A DNA stretch of 14,674 nucleotides, from positions 1 to 14,674 of the forward strand of contig DEBO01000006.1 in NCBI GenBank assembly GCA_002348585.1. Reading direction: 5' to 3'. This document shows, in pieces, positions 8,426-14,674 of this stretch. Source of the stretch: Alphaproteobacteria bacterium UBA2954. Lineage in GTDB: Bacteria; Pseudomonadota; Alphaproteobacteria; Puniceispirillales; Puniceispirillaceae. Every line of letters begins with the position of its first letter. The stretch's first letter is position 1. Under the pieces are notes generated by a model. That model did not search any database, was not told where the DNA came from, and was given only the letters and a program-made list of their open reading frames with translations. Made by a program: the position numbers and the translations under genes.

Positions 8426-8731
8426 TTTCTAATCCTCCCTTTGAACAATAGCGTTTATTTTCTCTATGTTCGTATACTATTTTTTCAGGCTGCTCTCACT
8501 GATGAGAAAACTGAACTTCTTGACCTTACATTATTTACAGATGCTAGCAAGACGCTTGAGCCATTTAATCACACTAATTAGAACATATATGTCGGAATTA
8601 CGACAAATTATTTTTTCAAAAGATGTCTCCAGTCCAAGATGATCGACAGGAGATTAAATTAAAATCCAACTTGCTTACAGCTAGGCAATAACCTTCATTA
8701 CTTATTTTGGTATGATAGCAAGTGAAGCAAT
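8426..8731. other. Intergenic region between SBP gene and methyltransferase gene
   Basis: These 306 bases hold no gene I can support. The part next to the SBP gene has its Shine-Dalgarno (GGGAGGATT on the minus strand) and would be a leader of about 145 bases if the candidate promoter at 8577-8606 is used. It contains a small 5-bp hairpin (TCTCA/TGAGA, 8494-8507) but no riboswitch I recognise. Near the methyltransferase stop, ACTTGCT (8669-8675) and AGCAAGT (8717-8723) could pair over a 41-base loop, which is too weak to call a terminator. Confidence 0.5.
8577..8606 (-). promoter_or_regulatory. Candidate SBP-operon promoter overlapping a 16-base imperfect palindrome
   Basis: On the minus strand TTGTCG (8606-8601), an 18-base spacer and TCTAAT (8582-8577) form a plausible sigma-70 promoter. 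TGTCGGAATTACGACA (8590-8605, 14 of 16 positions symmetric, arms TGTCG/CGACA) covers its -35 and spacer, as expected for a repressor site. The half AATTACGACA recurs at 10381-10390, upstream of the methyltransferase gene. The IclR-family protein encoded nearby is the natural candidate binder, but this is inference. Confidence 0.4.
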
Positions 8732-10267
8732 CTAAAGTTCGTTTGTACCAATCTCTTCTTTTCGGCAGTGCACATATTCTTCCAAAGCCTCAATTCTATC
8801 CTGAGACATATTTGGTAGTTGAAAACCTTCAAGCATTTGCTGCCACACAGATGTCGCTCTGTCTTCTGCTCTTTGGCTACCAGCAGATTCCCATGCCTCA
8901 TGATTAGTCCAATCAGATAGAAAAGGCGGGTAAAAGGCATCGCGATAACGGCTCATGGTGTGCTCAGAGCCAAAAAAATGCCCTCCGGGCAAAACATTTT
9001 CTTGAGCGGACAAGCCCAAATCGTCATCACTAAATGTCACTGACTGTAGAAGAGAAGACATCGCTTGCAACATCTCACAATCCACCACTAATTTTTCGTA
9101 AGAAGCAACCAACCCTCCTTCGCCCCAACCAGCAGCATGGTATATCAAATTACCATGGCCTGATACTGCTCCCCAAAGTGCCATTTGAGTTTCCCATACT
9201 GCTTGAGCATCTACCGCGTTAGAGGCTGAACATGCGCTTGTGCGATATGGCAAATTATATCTTCTGGCTAATTGGCCGCCGGCCATGTTGGCGCGTGTGT
9301 TTTCGGGTGTTCCAAATGCGGGGGAACCCGATTTCATATCCACATTACTTGTAAAACCCCCATAAACAACTGGCGCGCCCTTACGTACAATCTGAGTTAA
9401 ACAAATTCCAAAAATTGCTTCTGCATTTTGTTGAGCAAGGGCACCAGCCAAGGTAATGGGAGCCATTGCCCCCATCAGCGTAAAAGGTGTAACCACCACT
9501 GCCTGGCCTAACTCTGCCAAAGTTATCAAAGCTTCCGCCATCTCAATGTCAAATTTGCGGGGACTATTTATGTTAACATTAGAGATGCAACTGGGTGAAA
9601 GCGCTAATTCCTCAATATTCAAACCCCGCGCAATAGCCAGCATGTTTGCAGTATCACGTACACGAGTTTCGCCAATTGACATAGACAAGAAAATCTTATC
9701 CGAATAGGTCAGATTTACGAATGTTGTATCGAGATGTCGCGTGTTCACTGGCAGATCATTCGGAGATAAAGTTTGATTGCCAAAAAAATGAATTACGTTG
9801 AAGGATTGCCCTAACTTTATTAAGTTTTTGTAATCTTCAAAATTTCCTGGCCTGCGGCCATGCAGCGCGCAACTAACATTTGGCGCTCCAGAAACCATGC
9901 CGAAATGGATGTTATTTTTGCCTATATTCAGCGCACGCTCGGAGTTGGTTGGAGTAAGAATAAATTCACTTGGCGCTGTCTCAAGCAACGAAATAACTAA
10001 ATCCTGAGGCAATCTTACAATTTGGCTGGCTTCGTCAACTTCTGCTCCTGCATTTTTGTAAAACTGACGCGCACGATGGCTGTTCACCTCAATACCAGTC
10101 TGTTCCAATATAATCATGGATGCGCGGTGAATTGATTCTAACTGGTCTGCGTTTAAAGGCTCCAATGGCACAAAAGGGTTTTGAGTAAAGAAAAAGGGCT
10201 GCTGCAACACCTTCTCCTCATTCTCCTCTCTTTTTTGGCGTCCCTTTCTTGCTCCTCGTCGAACCAT
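8732..10267 (-). CDS. MttB-family (trimethylamine methyltransferase-like) protein, non-pyrrolysine
   Basis: Members of this family transfer a methyl group from a methylated amine to a corrinoid protein. The 511-residue product matches the family along its length: a basic start (MVRRGARKGRQ), SGAPNVSC, GFTSNVDMKSG and SPAFGTPE (304-322), then AAGWGEGGL, PGGHFFGSEHT (427-437) and FLSDWTNHEAWE. No amber codon lies inside the frame, so it belongs with the pyrrolysine-free members. One such member is a known glycine betaine methyltransferase; most others have no assigned substrate. An ATG at 10360 would add 31 residues, but 10267 has GAAGG (10280-10276) eight bases upstream and gives the usual basic N-terminus. 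No corrinoid protein gene is present in the window. Co-orientation with the transporter suggests a catabolic role. Confidence 0.88.
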   Translation of the reverse strand: MVRRGARKGRQKREENEEKVLQQPFFFTQNPFVPLEPLNADQLESIHRASMIILEQTGIEVNSHRARQFYKNAGAEVDEASQIVRLPQDLVISLLETAPSEFILTPTNSERALNIGKNNIHFGMVSGAPNVSCALHGRRPGNFEDYKNLIKLGQSFNVIHFFGNQTLSPNDLPVNTRHLDTTFVNLTYSDKIFLSMSIGETRVRDTANMLAIARGLNIEELALSPSCISNVNINSPRKFDIEMAEALITLAELGQAVVVTPFTLMGAMAPITLAGALAQQNAEAIFGICLTQIVRKGAPVVYGGFTSNVDMKSGSPAFGTPENTRANMAGGQLARRYNLPYRTSACSASNAVDAQAVWETQMALWGAVSGHGNLIYHAAGWGEGGLVASYEKLVVDCEMLQAMSSLLQSVTFSDDDLGLSAQENVLPGGHFFGSEHTMSRYRDAFYPPFLSDWTNHEAWESAGSQRAEDRATSVWQQMLEGFQLPNMSQDRIEALEEYVHCRKEEIGTNEL

Positions 10268-10380
10268 AGTTTTGACCTTCAGGAAAATGACTGTAAATTT
10301 TGAGCTACAATTCTTAATTCTCACTTTTATGGTGCCTCCAGGACACCTTTTAAATAACATTTACCCGCCATAAATATTCT

Positions 10381-10390
10381 AATTACGACA
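10381..10390 (-). promoter_or_regulatory. Candidate operator half-site upstream of the methyltransferase gene
   Basis: AATTACGACA here is identical to 8596-8605 in the SBP-operon promoter. A flanking TTCTAATTA also recurs between the two sites (10376-10384 here, and on the opposite strand at 8574-8582). It lies 114-123 bases before the chosen ATG in an AT-rich upstream region. I cannot place a good -35/-10 pair. The remaining 10391-10502 shows no gene or clear structure. Confidence 0.3.
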
Positions 10391-10502
10391 TAATAAAGTT
10401 TTTAGTTTGATGCTTGGAAAGTCAATTATTTAAATCATGTATTGAGAAGGTAATCATTTGTAATGACCGAGACGTCAGAATATACAAATCTACATCAGAT
10501 AA

Positions 10503-10531
10503 TTGCCAAAAACACATGACTGGTGTTATAG
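10503..10531 (+). promoter_or_regulatory. Promoter of the tRNA-Leu gene
   Basis: TTGCCA (10503-10508) and TTATAG (10526-10531) are separated by exactly 17 bases. The -10 ends 29 bases before the mature tRNA, leaving a short 5' leader for RNase P. Spacing and position are good, and the -10 hexamer is imperfect. Confidence 0.6.
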
Positions 10532-10560
10532 ACCAATTCTGACTCTAAAATTCGTTAATT

Positions 10561-10645
10561 GGGAGTATGGTGAAATTGGTAAACACGCTGGATTCAAAAT
10601 CCAGTGCCGCAAGGCTTCTCGGTTCAAGTCCGAGTACTCCCACCA
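10561..10645 (+). tRNA. tRNA-Leu (anticodon CAA), CCA encoded
   Basis: The 85-base gene folds as a class II tRNA. The acceptor stem is GGGAGTA/TACTCCC, the anticodon stem CTGGA/TCCAG has loop TTCAAAA giving anticodon CAA, and there is a long variable arm around TGCCGCAAGGC. The T-arm contains GGTTCAAGTCC, the discriminator is A, and CCA is genomically encoded. The CAA anticodon reads UUG codons. It stands alone, with no other tRNA beside it. No terminator is evident downstream, and no integration-type duplication of its 3' end is seen in the window. Confidence 0.97.
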
Positions 10646-10700
10646 TTCTATCATTCTGTCATTTTGAATAAAACAAAGAGAAAAACCAAGTTAATTTGTT

Positions 10701-11270
10701 ATGATTAATCATCAAGCCCTAACGAGCTTTATAAAAGTTCATGCAGGCACCACAAAGGCGCGACTTGGGCTCTACTGCCTTACTGCATTGGAAAGTATCT
10801 TGTTTCCTATTCCTGTTGATCCGCTGCTAGCTGCTTGTGTCTTTGCACGGAGCGATAAATGGATAACTATTGCCGTTTTAACAGCATTCTGGTCTGTGGT
10901 AGGTGGAGGTATTGGTTGGTATCTAGGATTTGCTGTACAGGGATTTGTTTCGGACATGCTTCAGCTTTTGCCAGACCAAATTGCCGGCCCAGAAAAATTT
11001 TCTGCTGTTTCAGCAGCATTTAACAAATTCGGAATATTTCTGGTTTTGATCGGGGCATTTACCCCTTTACCTTATAAGGTCATAGCGGTCAGTGCTGGCC
11101 TTTTTGGCTATGCCCTGCTGCCCTTTATTTTATTTTCACTGCTTGGCCGTGGCGTGCGGTTTTTACTAGTTGCTGGCCTCGTATCTTATCGTCATAATTT
11201 CAAGTTGGTTCTTGGTTTCTTGTCTGCGCTGTTTATGCTAATTGGGTCCGGAATGTGGTTGGTATCCTGA
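10701..11270 (+). CDS. VTT/DedA-like membrane protein (YqaA type)
   Basis: This is a small polytopic inner-membrane protein of 189 residues. The VTT (SNARE-associated) signature is visible as ESILFPIPVDPLL near residues 31-43 and GAFTPLPYKVIAVSAGLFG around 117-136. These are the two re-entrant segments with conserved prolines, the second followed by GRGVRF. Hydrophobic segments fill the rest. Relatives are linked to lipid scrambling or undecaprenyl-phosphate translocation and to envelope stress, but the substrate of this subfamily is not established. The Shine-Dalgarno is weak. The dsbB-like ATG follows three bases after this stop codon, so the two are surely one transcript. Confidence 0.85.
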   Translation: MINHQALTSFIKVHAGTTKARLGLYCLTALESILFPIPVDPLLAACVFARSDKWITIAVLTAFWSVVGGGIGWYLGFAVQGFVSDMLQLLPDQIAGPEKFSAVSAAFNKFGIFLVLIGAFTPLPYKVIAVSAGLFGYALLPFILFSLLGRGVRFLLVAGLVSYRHNFKLVLGFLSALFMLIGSGMWLVS

Positions 11271-11273
11271 GTC

Positions 11274-11750
11274 ATGTTTGAGCTGTTTTCCAAACAACAA
11301 ATTTTATTTTTGTGTGGCTTAGCCTCAGCAGCATTGTTGACAGCCGCATTTGGGTTTGAATATTTGGGTGGTTTTGCTCCTTGTGAACTATGCTTATGGC
11401 AACGTTGGCCACATGCTGGTGTGATCGTTTTCTGTCTGATGGGGACGACAGGTGTGCTGCGCTCGGGATCAGCTTTTTTGATGATCGCACTTTGCGCAGT
11501 GTTTACAGCTGTTATTGCAGGTTATCATGTGGGTGTAGAACAGCAGCTCTGGAGAGGTCCAACAAGCTGCTCTGGGGCATCAACCGCCATGAGTGCTTCT
11601 GATTTACTTGACAGTCTTCTAGCTACGCCAGTTGTCAGATGTGATGAAATTGCGTGGTCCTTTGCTAACATATCAATGGCAGGTTGGAACATGCTGTTCA
11701 GTAGCGGTCTAGCTTGTTTTGCACTTCTAGCCTACCGCAAAACCGGGTAA
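11274..11750 (+). CDS. DsbB-family disulfide bond formation protein
   Basis: This inner-membrane oxidoreductase would pass electrons from a periplasmic thiol oxidase (DsbA) to quinone. The 158-residue protein has four hydrophobic segments. The first periplasmic loop has the redox pair PCELC (Cys37, Cys40) followed by WQRWPH, the quinone-side motif. A second cysteine pair sits in the second periplasmic loop (Cys99 in TSCSG, Cys123 in VVRCDE). All four cysteines needed for the DsbB relay are present. The start is three bases downstream of the VTT-protein stop. No dsbA is visible nearby. Length is somewhat under that of E. coli DsbB, as is common in Alphaproteobacteria. Confidence 0.9.
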   Translation: MFELFSKQQILFLCGLASAALLTAAFGFEYLGGFAPCELCLWQRWPHAGVIVFCLMGTTGVLRSGSAFLMIALCAVFTAVIAGYHVGVEQQLWRGPTSCSGASTAMSASDLLDSLLATPVVRCDEIAWSFANISMAGWNMLFSSGLACFALLAYRKTG

Positions 11751-11830
11751 AGCATTCGGCCGTGAGTACGCCACCTTGTCCCAGTTTCTTAAAACATTCA
11801 GGCTCTACCATGTTTTTGTAGCATAGATAA

Positions 11831-12394
11831 ATGGATTTTACCGCAGAAAGTAAATTCGTCATGACTGAACAAAGTCTGCCAAAAGCAAATCAAAGACTGG
11901 CCGAACATCTTCGTGTAAATCATGCTGATGAACGGGCTGCGCAGACGATTTATAAAGGCCAGCATGCTGTATTGAGAGGGCATCCACAGGCAGGTGAAAT
12001 CCAGCATATGATGGAACAAGAACATCTGGATACGTTTGATACGCTGTTGAATGACTATAAAGTCAGACCATCCCTGTTTGATCCATTATGGGGGGCTGCC
12101 GGCTTCATGCTGGGCGCAGCAACGGCAGCTTTAGGCCCGAAGACCACCTTGGCCTGCACAATCGCTGTTTAAGAGGTAATTGGTAGACATTATGACCGTC
12201 AAGTGCAGGACCTGAATAACCGTCATGAAGAACCAGAACTTGTGAAAACATTAGTTAGGTTTAGAGATGAAGAGCTGGAACACTTAGATATTGCTGATGA
12301 ACATGACGGAAGACAGGCCCCTGCATATGGTCTGATGAAAGCAATTATTCAAACCGGATGTAAGACAGCGATCAAAATTGCTAAAAAAATCTAA
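11831..12394 (+). pseudogene. coq7: coq7 (2-polyprenyl-3-methyl-6-methoxy-1,4-benzoquinone monooxygenase) interrupted by an in-frame TAA
   Basis: Coq7 is the di-iron enzyme that hydroxylates demethoxyubiquinone in ubiquinone synthesis. Reading from ATG 11831 gives 113 residues, then TAA at 12170-12172, then the same frame continues without further damage to 12394. If read through, 187 codons give a normal short Coq7: NHADERAAQTIY with Glu34, MMEQEH with Glu62/His65, then AV-stop-EVIGRHY, and FRDEELEHLDI near the end. The stop sits at the first Glu of the usual VEE motif, which by comparison with human COQ7 (Glu142) is an iron ligand. GAA to TAA is a single base change. A start at 11861 is also possible. 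An intact copy elsewhere, a sequencing error or a very recent mutation are the main explanations. Confidence 0.88.
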
Positions 12395-13005
12395 TTCAGC
12401 GTATCTGCTCTAATGCTTTTTTCGTCCTCATAGGGCAAATCCAGCACATCCTCCAGCAATTCACTATCCCAATACAAATAGTCGCGCCAGCTATGATGGA
12501 GATAGTTTGGAGGATAAGCCCGTCCATTGTCCTGCAGCTGCCAGACAGTTGGTGCAGCAGGTTTTTTTAGCGGATGCATGTTGCATTTCAAAGGCATTTT
12601 ATTGGCTTTTTTCAAATTACATGGACTACAGGCAGCCACCACATTATCCCAACGCGACCGCCCGCCTTTTGAGCGCGGTGTGACATGATCAAAGGTCAGG
12701 TCACTTGCAGGCAGTTTGGTATCACAATACTGGCAGGTAAATTTATCACGCAGAAATACATTAAAGCGGGTGAAAGCGGGTGTCCGACCTTGAGGGATAT
12801 ATTCTTTTAAGGCAAGCACAGATGGTAAGGGCATTGTCAAAGACGGCGAGCTAACCATTTCCTCATACTCAGATATAATCGTCACCCGTTCCAAAAACAC
12901 AGCCTTTATGCTGTCTTGCCATGACCAGAGTGACAACGGGAAATAGCTGAGTGGCCGAAAATCAGCATTCAAAACGAGAGCGGGCGGATGCATACCAGCG
13001 TTCAT
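12391..13005 (-). CDS. HNH endonuclease family protein
   Basis: This 204-residue protein has a treble-clef HNH nuclease fold. CQYC (Cys91, Cys94) and CSPC (Cys126, Cys129) would bind structural zinc. FDHVTPRSKGG gives Asp106/His107, the metal and catalytic residues, and WDNVVAAC supplies Asn121. The N-terminal 85 residues (VLNADFRPLSYFPLSLWSW and following) are typical of a chromosomal family widespread in Alphaproteobacteria, and no restriction or phage context surrounds it. It is usually annotated only as HNH endonuclease and its role is not known. Its stop codon overlaps that of the convergent coq7 gene by three bases. An alternative start is Met5. No strong Shine-Dalgarno is seen. Confidence 0.88.
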   Translation of the reverse strand: MNAGMHPPALVLNADFRPLSYFPLSLWSWQDSIKAVFLERVTIISEYEEMVSSPSLTMPLPSVLALKEYIPQGRTPAFTRFNVFLRDKFTCQYCDTKLPASDLTFDHVTPRSKGGRSRWDNVVAACSPCNLKKANKMPLKCNMHPLKKPAAPTVWQLQDNGRAYPPNYLHHSWRDYLYWDSELLEDVLDLPYEDEKSIRADTLN

Positions 13006-13200
13006 GAGTTAACTGCTCACCTGATCGGTTAAAATCTTACCGGGAATAGTCAAACATGATGTTTAACAGGTGACAAGAGAAAATCCCGTTTTTATTACTA
13101 GATATAGACAATTAGCTTGATACCTTCCCCAAAATGTTGCAGCGTTTGTGTGGATAGCACATTGAGATATTGGATGAGTAAAAGCGGCTCATTTGCCTGT

Positions 13201-13959
13201 TCATAGACTGGCAATAAAGCGGGCAAGAGCATCAATCGTCTCTGGGTCAATGCCATGCGACATATGCTCACGGTGCAAGGTTTGGGGTGCCAGACCTACC
13301 TTTTTCAAATCAGCTTCAGCCTGTGTTATGCATGCAAACGGCACGACTGGATCAAGCACACCATGGGCCAGAAACACAGGCAGGCCTGTGGGCTGATGAC
13401 AGGTTTGTTCTGAGGTCAGCCATGCCCCAGACAGACAGAATAATCCAGCCAGGGGTTTTTCGTAGCTAACTCCAGCTGTGAGCGATACCATGCCACCTTG
13501 CGAGAAGCCCCCCAAAATAATCTGATCTGAGGCATACCCAATCCGCATAGACAGAGCGTCTAGCATAGCCGCAATAAATTCTGCTGTCTGCAAACAAGCT
13601 GATGCATTCCGCCCAATGCCGGATGCAGGGTCGGATAGCTCAAACCATTGTCGCCCAAAAGGGTTTGCAGAACATATATTAGGAGCATCCGGAACAAATA
13701 CAGCACCACCAAACGAACTGTGATTGGCAGATGAAATATCTTCAGAAGCGTCAGATGCCAGACTCAATAAAGACGGCGCTAGTGGGGCCAGATCGCTGCC
13801 ATCCGCCCCCCAACCATGCAGTAGTATAACCAGCCGTGCAACTTTTCTAAAATTGACACTCTGGTCAAGCTGCCCTACAGAGTGCACTTCAGGTTGATAT
13901 AATTGTCCGGATAAAATTCCATATTCATTCAAGTCCAGCGTCAAAGGCGTAAATGTCAT
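13201..13959 (-). CDS. Carboxylesterase/phospholipase-type alpha/beta hydrolase
   Basis: This 252-residue protein belongs to the alpha/beta hydrolases of the Abhydrolase_2 group, which hydrolyse carboxylic esters or lysophospholipids. The oxyanion-hole segment ILLHGWGADGSDL (45-57), nucleophile elbow GGFSQGG (Ser153), acid AHGVLDPVVP (Asp203) and base MSHGID (His235) give a complete triad in the right order. No signal peptide is seen, so it is probably cytoplasmic. The ATG at 13959 has an AAGGAAA at suitable, slightly long distance. It is divergent from the GluQ-RS gene. The 195-base gap to the HNH gene (13006-13200) holds the HNH upstream region with a possible TTGACT -35 but no clear terminator. 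Confidence 0.9.
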   Translation of the reverse strand: MTFTPLTLDLNEYGILSGQLYQPEVHSVGQLDQSVNFRKVARLVILLHGWGADGSDLAPLAPSLLSLASDASEDISSANHSSFGGAVFVPDAPNICSANPFGRQWFELSDPASGIGRNASACLQTAEFIAAMLDALSMRIGYASDQIILGGFSQGGMVSLTAGVSYEKPLAGLFCLSGAWLTSEQTCHQPTGLPVFLAHGVLDPVVPFACITQAEADLKKVGLAPQTLHREHMSHGIDPETIDALARFIASL

Positions 13960-14036
13960 TTCAGGGGTTTCCTTATTTTTTGGAGCAGGACTTTTAGTTG
14001 ACTTCAGCTGTCCTTTTCAAGTCCACCGTGTTGTTC

Positions 14037-14064
14037 TTGTACTAGTAAAGTGTTTGGTTATAAT
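14037..14064 (+). promoter_or_regulatory. Sigma-70-type promoter of the gluQ gene
   Basis: TTGTAC (14037-14042) and a perfect TATAAT (14059-14064) are separated by 16 bases, about 50 bases before the ATG at 14115. AGAGGA (14101-14106) is the Shine-Dalgarno, eight bases upstream of the start. This is the best promoter match in the window. Confidence 0.7.
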
Positions 14065-14114
14065 TCATCCGGCAGTTGGATAAGTATACCACAGTCAGAA
14101 AGAGGAATACCAAC

Positions 14115-14674
14115 ATGTCCGCTCATCCTGAACTCAATGCGAAAAAAAAACCCGCGCCTCGACCGATGCGTACACGTTTTGCCCCGAGCCCTACAGGCGA
14201 GTTGCATTTAGGCCATGCTTATTCTGCATTGACCGCTTGGAAGGCTACAGGACAGTCTGCAGAACTGTTTTGTTTGCGAATTGACGACCTTGACCACACG
14301 CGATGCCGCCCAGCCTATAACAAACAGATAGAGGATGATTTAAGCTGGCTTGGCCTGCAATGGGCGGAGACGCCTCTGGTTCAGTCAAAAAGACTTCAGC
14401 GCTATGCGGAGGCGCTTGAAAAACTGAAAGCAGATAAGCTTTTATATCCTTGTTATTTGACCAGACGTGAGGTCAACTCACTGCTCAGCGCACCACATGA
14501 TAGATTGGAACAAGCACCAGCGCCATCTACAAGAGAGTTGCTATCACAAGCAGAGCAGCATCAACGGGAGATAAATGGACATATGGCCGCCTGGCGTCTT
14601 GATTGCAAAGCCGCTTTGGCCCGCACGGGCACATTAATCTGGCAGGACTATGCCGGAACATCACACCAAGTAGG
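14115..14674 (+). CDS. gluQ: Glutamyl-Q tRNA(Asp) synthetase (partial, C-terminus beyond window)
   Basis: GluQ-RS activates glutamate and attaches it to queuosine at the wobble position of tRNA(Asp). 186 codons are visible. The class I catalytic core shows RFAPSPTGELHLGH (21-34, HIGH motif at 31-34), RIDDLDHTRCRP, and a LLYPCYLTRREV segment where many relatives have a cysteine-rich zinc site. Only one of those cysteines is evident here. The pattern of a short insertion after TRREV and the DLDHTRCRP motif favours GluQ-RS over full-length GluRS, but the end that would settle it is outside the window. A nine-adenine run at 14142-14150 lies just after the start; Met18 at 14166 is an alternative start downstream of it. 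Confidence 0.87.
   Translation, partial: MSAHPELNAKKKPAPRPMRTRFAPSPTGELHLGHAYSALTAWKATGQSAELFCLRIDDLDHTRCRPAYNKQIEDDLSWLGLQWAETPLVQSKRLQRYAEALEKLKADKLLYPCYLTRREVNSLLSAPHDRLEQAPAPSTRELLSQAEQHQREINGHMAAWRLDCKAALARTGTLIWQDYAGTSHQV

Noticed and set aside
8669..8723. ACTTGCT/AGCAAGT inverted repeat downstream of the methyltransferase gene
   Set aside because: A seven-base stem with a 41-base loop and no U-tract is too weak to call a terminator.
8732..8734. TAG codon ending the MttB-family gene, considered as a possible pyrrolysine site
   Set aside because: Archaeal-type MttB has its pyrrolysine well inside the protein. Here the TAG is at the normal C-terminus and readthrough adds only nine residues before TAA.
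10268..10360. Extra 31 residues at the N-terminus of the MttB-family protein
   Set aside because: The extension reads as untranslated leader; a GAAGG site precedes the ATG at 10267 and the basic MVRRGARKGRQ start fits the family.
12170..12172. Recoding of TAA as an amino acid to explain both coq7 and the ATPase remnant
   Set aside because: The interrupted positions correspond to different residues (Glu in coq7; apparently Gln, Tyr and another in the ATPase), and TAA terminates several clean genes in the window.
12391..13005. HNH protein as part of a defence or mobile element
   Set aside because: No methyltransferase, integrase, phage or transposase gene or repeats lie nearby, and the protein looks like the widespread chromosomal alphaproteobacterial HNH family.

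Overview
The window looks like a chromosomal segment from an alphaproteobacterium with a moderately AT-rich genome. The pointers are a GluQ-RS-type tRNA-modifying synthetase, a short Coq7, a CxxC-type HNH endonuclease, a pyrrolysine-free MttB-family methyltransferase and a family-5 ABC transporter of the alphaproteobacterial type. A marine oligotroph is plausible, but that is inference from gene content only.

Layout, left to right. Positions 1-791 (minus) hold ribF, cut by the window edge. Divergently, an MscS-type channel (1006-1869) and a ChaC-type gamma-glutamylcyclotransferase (1884-2579) form a short plus-strand operon. From 2601 to 10267 everything is on the minus strand and reads as one metabolic island. 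In transcription order it is: an MttB-family methyltransferase, a Tat-exported substrate-binding protein, two DppB/DppC-type permeases, a badly decayed ATPase gene and an IclR-family regulator. Next come a tRNA-Leu(CAA) and a plus-strand pair coding for a VTT/DedA-like membrane protein and a DsbB-like oxidoreductase. After these lie a coq7 gene split by one in-frame stop, a convergent HNH endonuclease gene (minus), a carboxylesterase/phospholipase-type hydrolase (minus) and the start of a GluQ-RS gene that runs off the right edge.

How the genes work together: the island would import a small organic solute (SBP plus permeases plus ATPase) and pass it to an MttB-type methyltransferase, with IclR sensing the substrate or a product. 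The substrate cannot be read from sequence. The ATPase gene has lost its central part by a deletion and carries three in-frame stops and a mutated switch histidine. The transporter is therefore either dying or powered by an ATPase encoded elsewhere.

The two strongest observations are this ATPase pseudogene inside an otherwise open operon, and the coq7 stop, a TAA at the codon expected to encode a di-iron ligand glutamate. A possible shared operator upstream of the SBP and methyltransferase genes is a weaker lead. I see no clear case for a wholly undescribed system, and no CRISPR array, insertion sequence, prophage or defence island.
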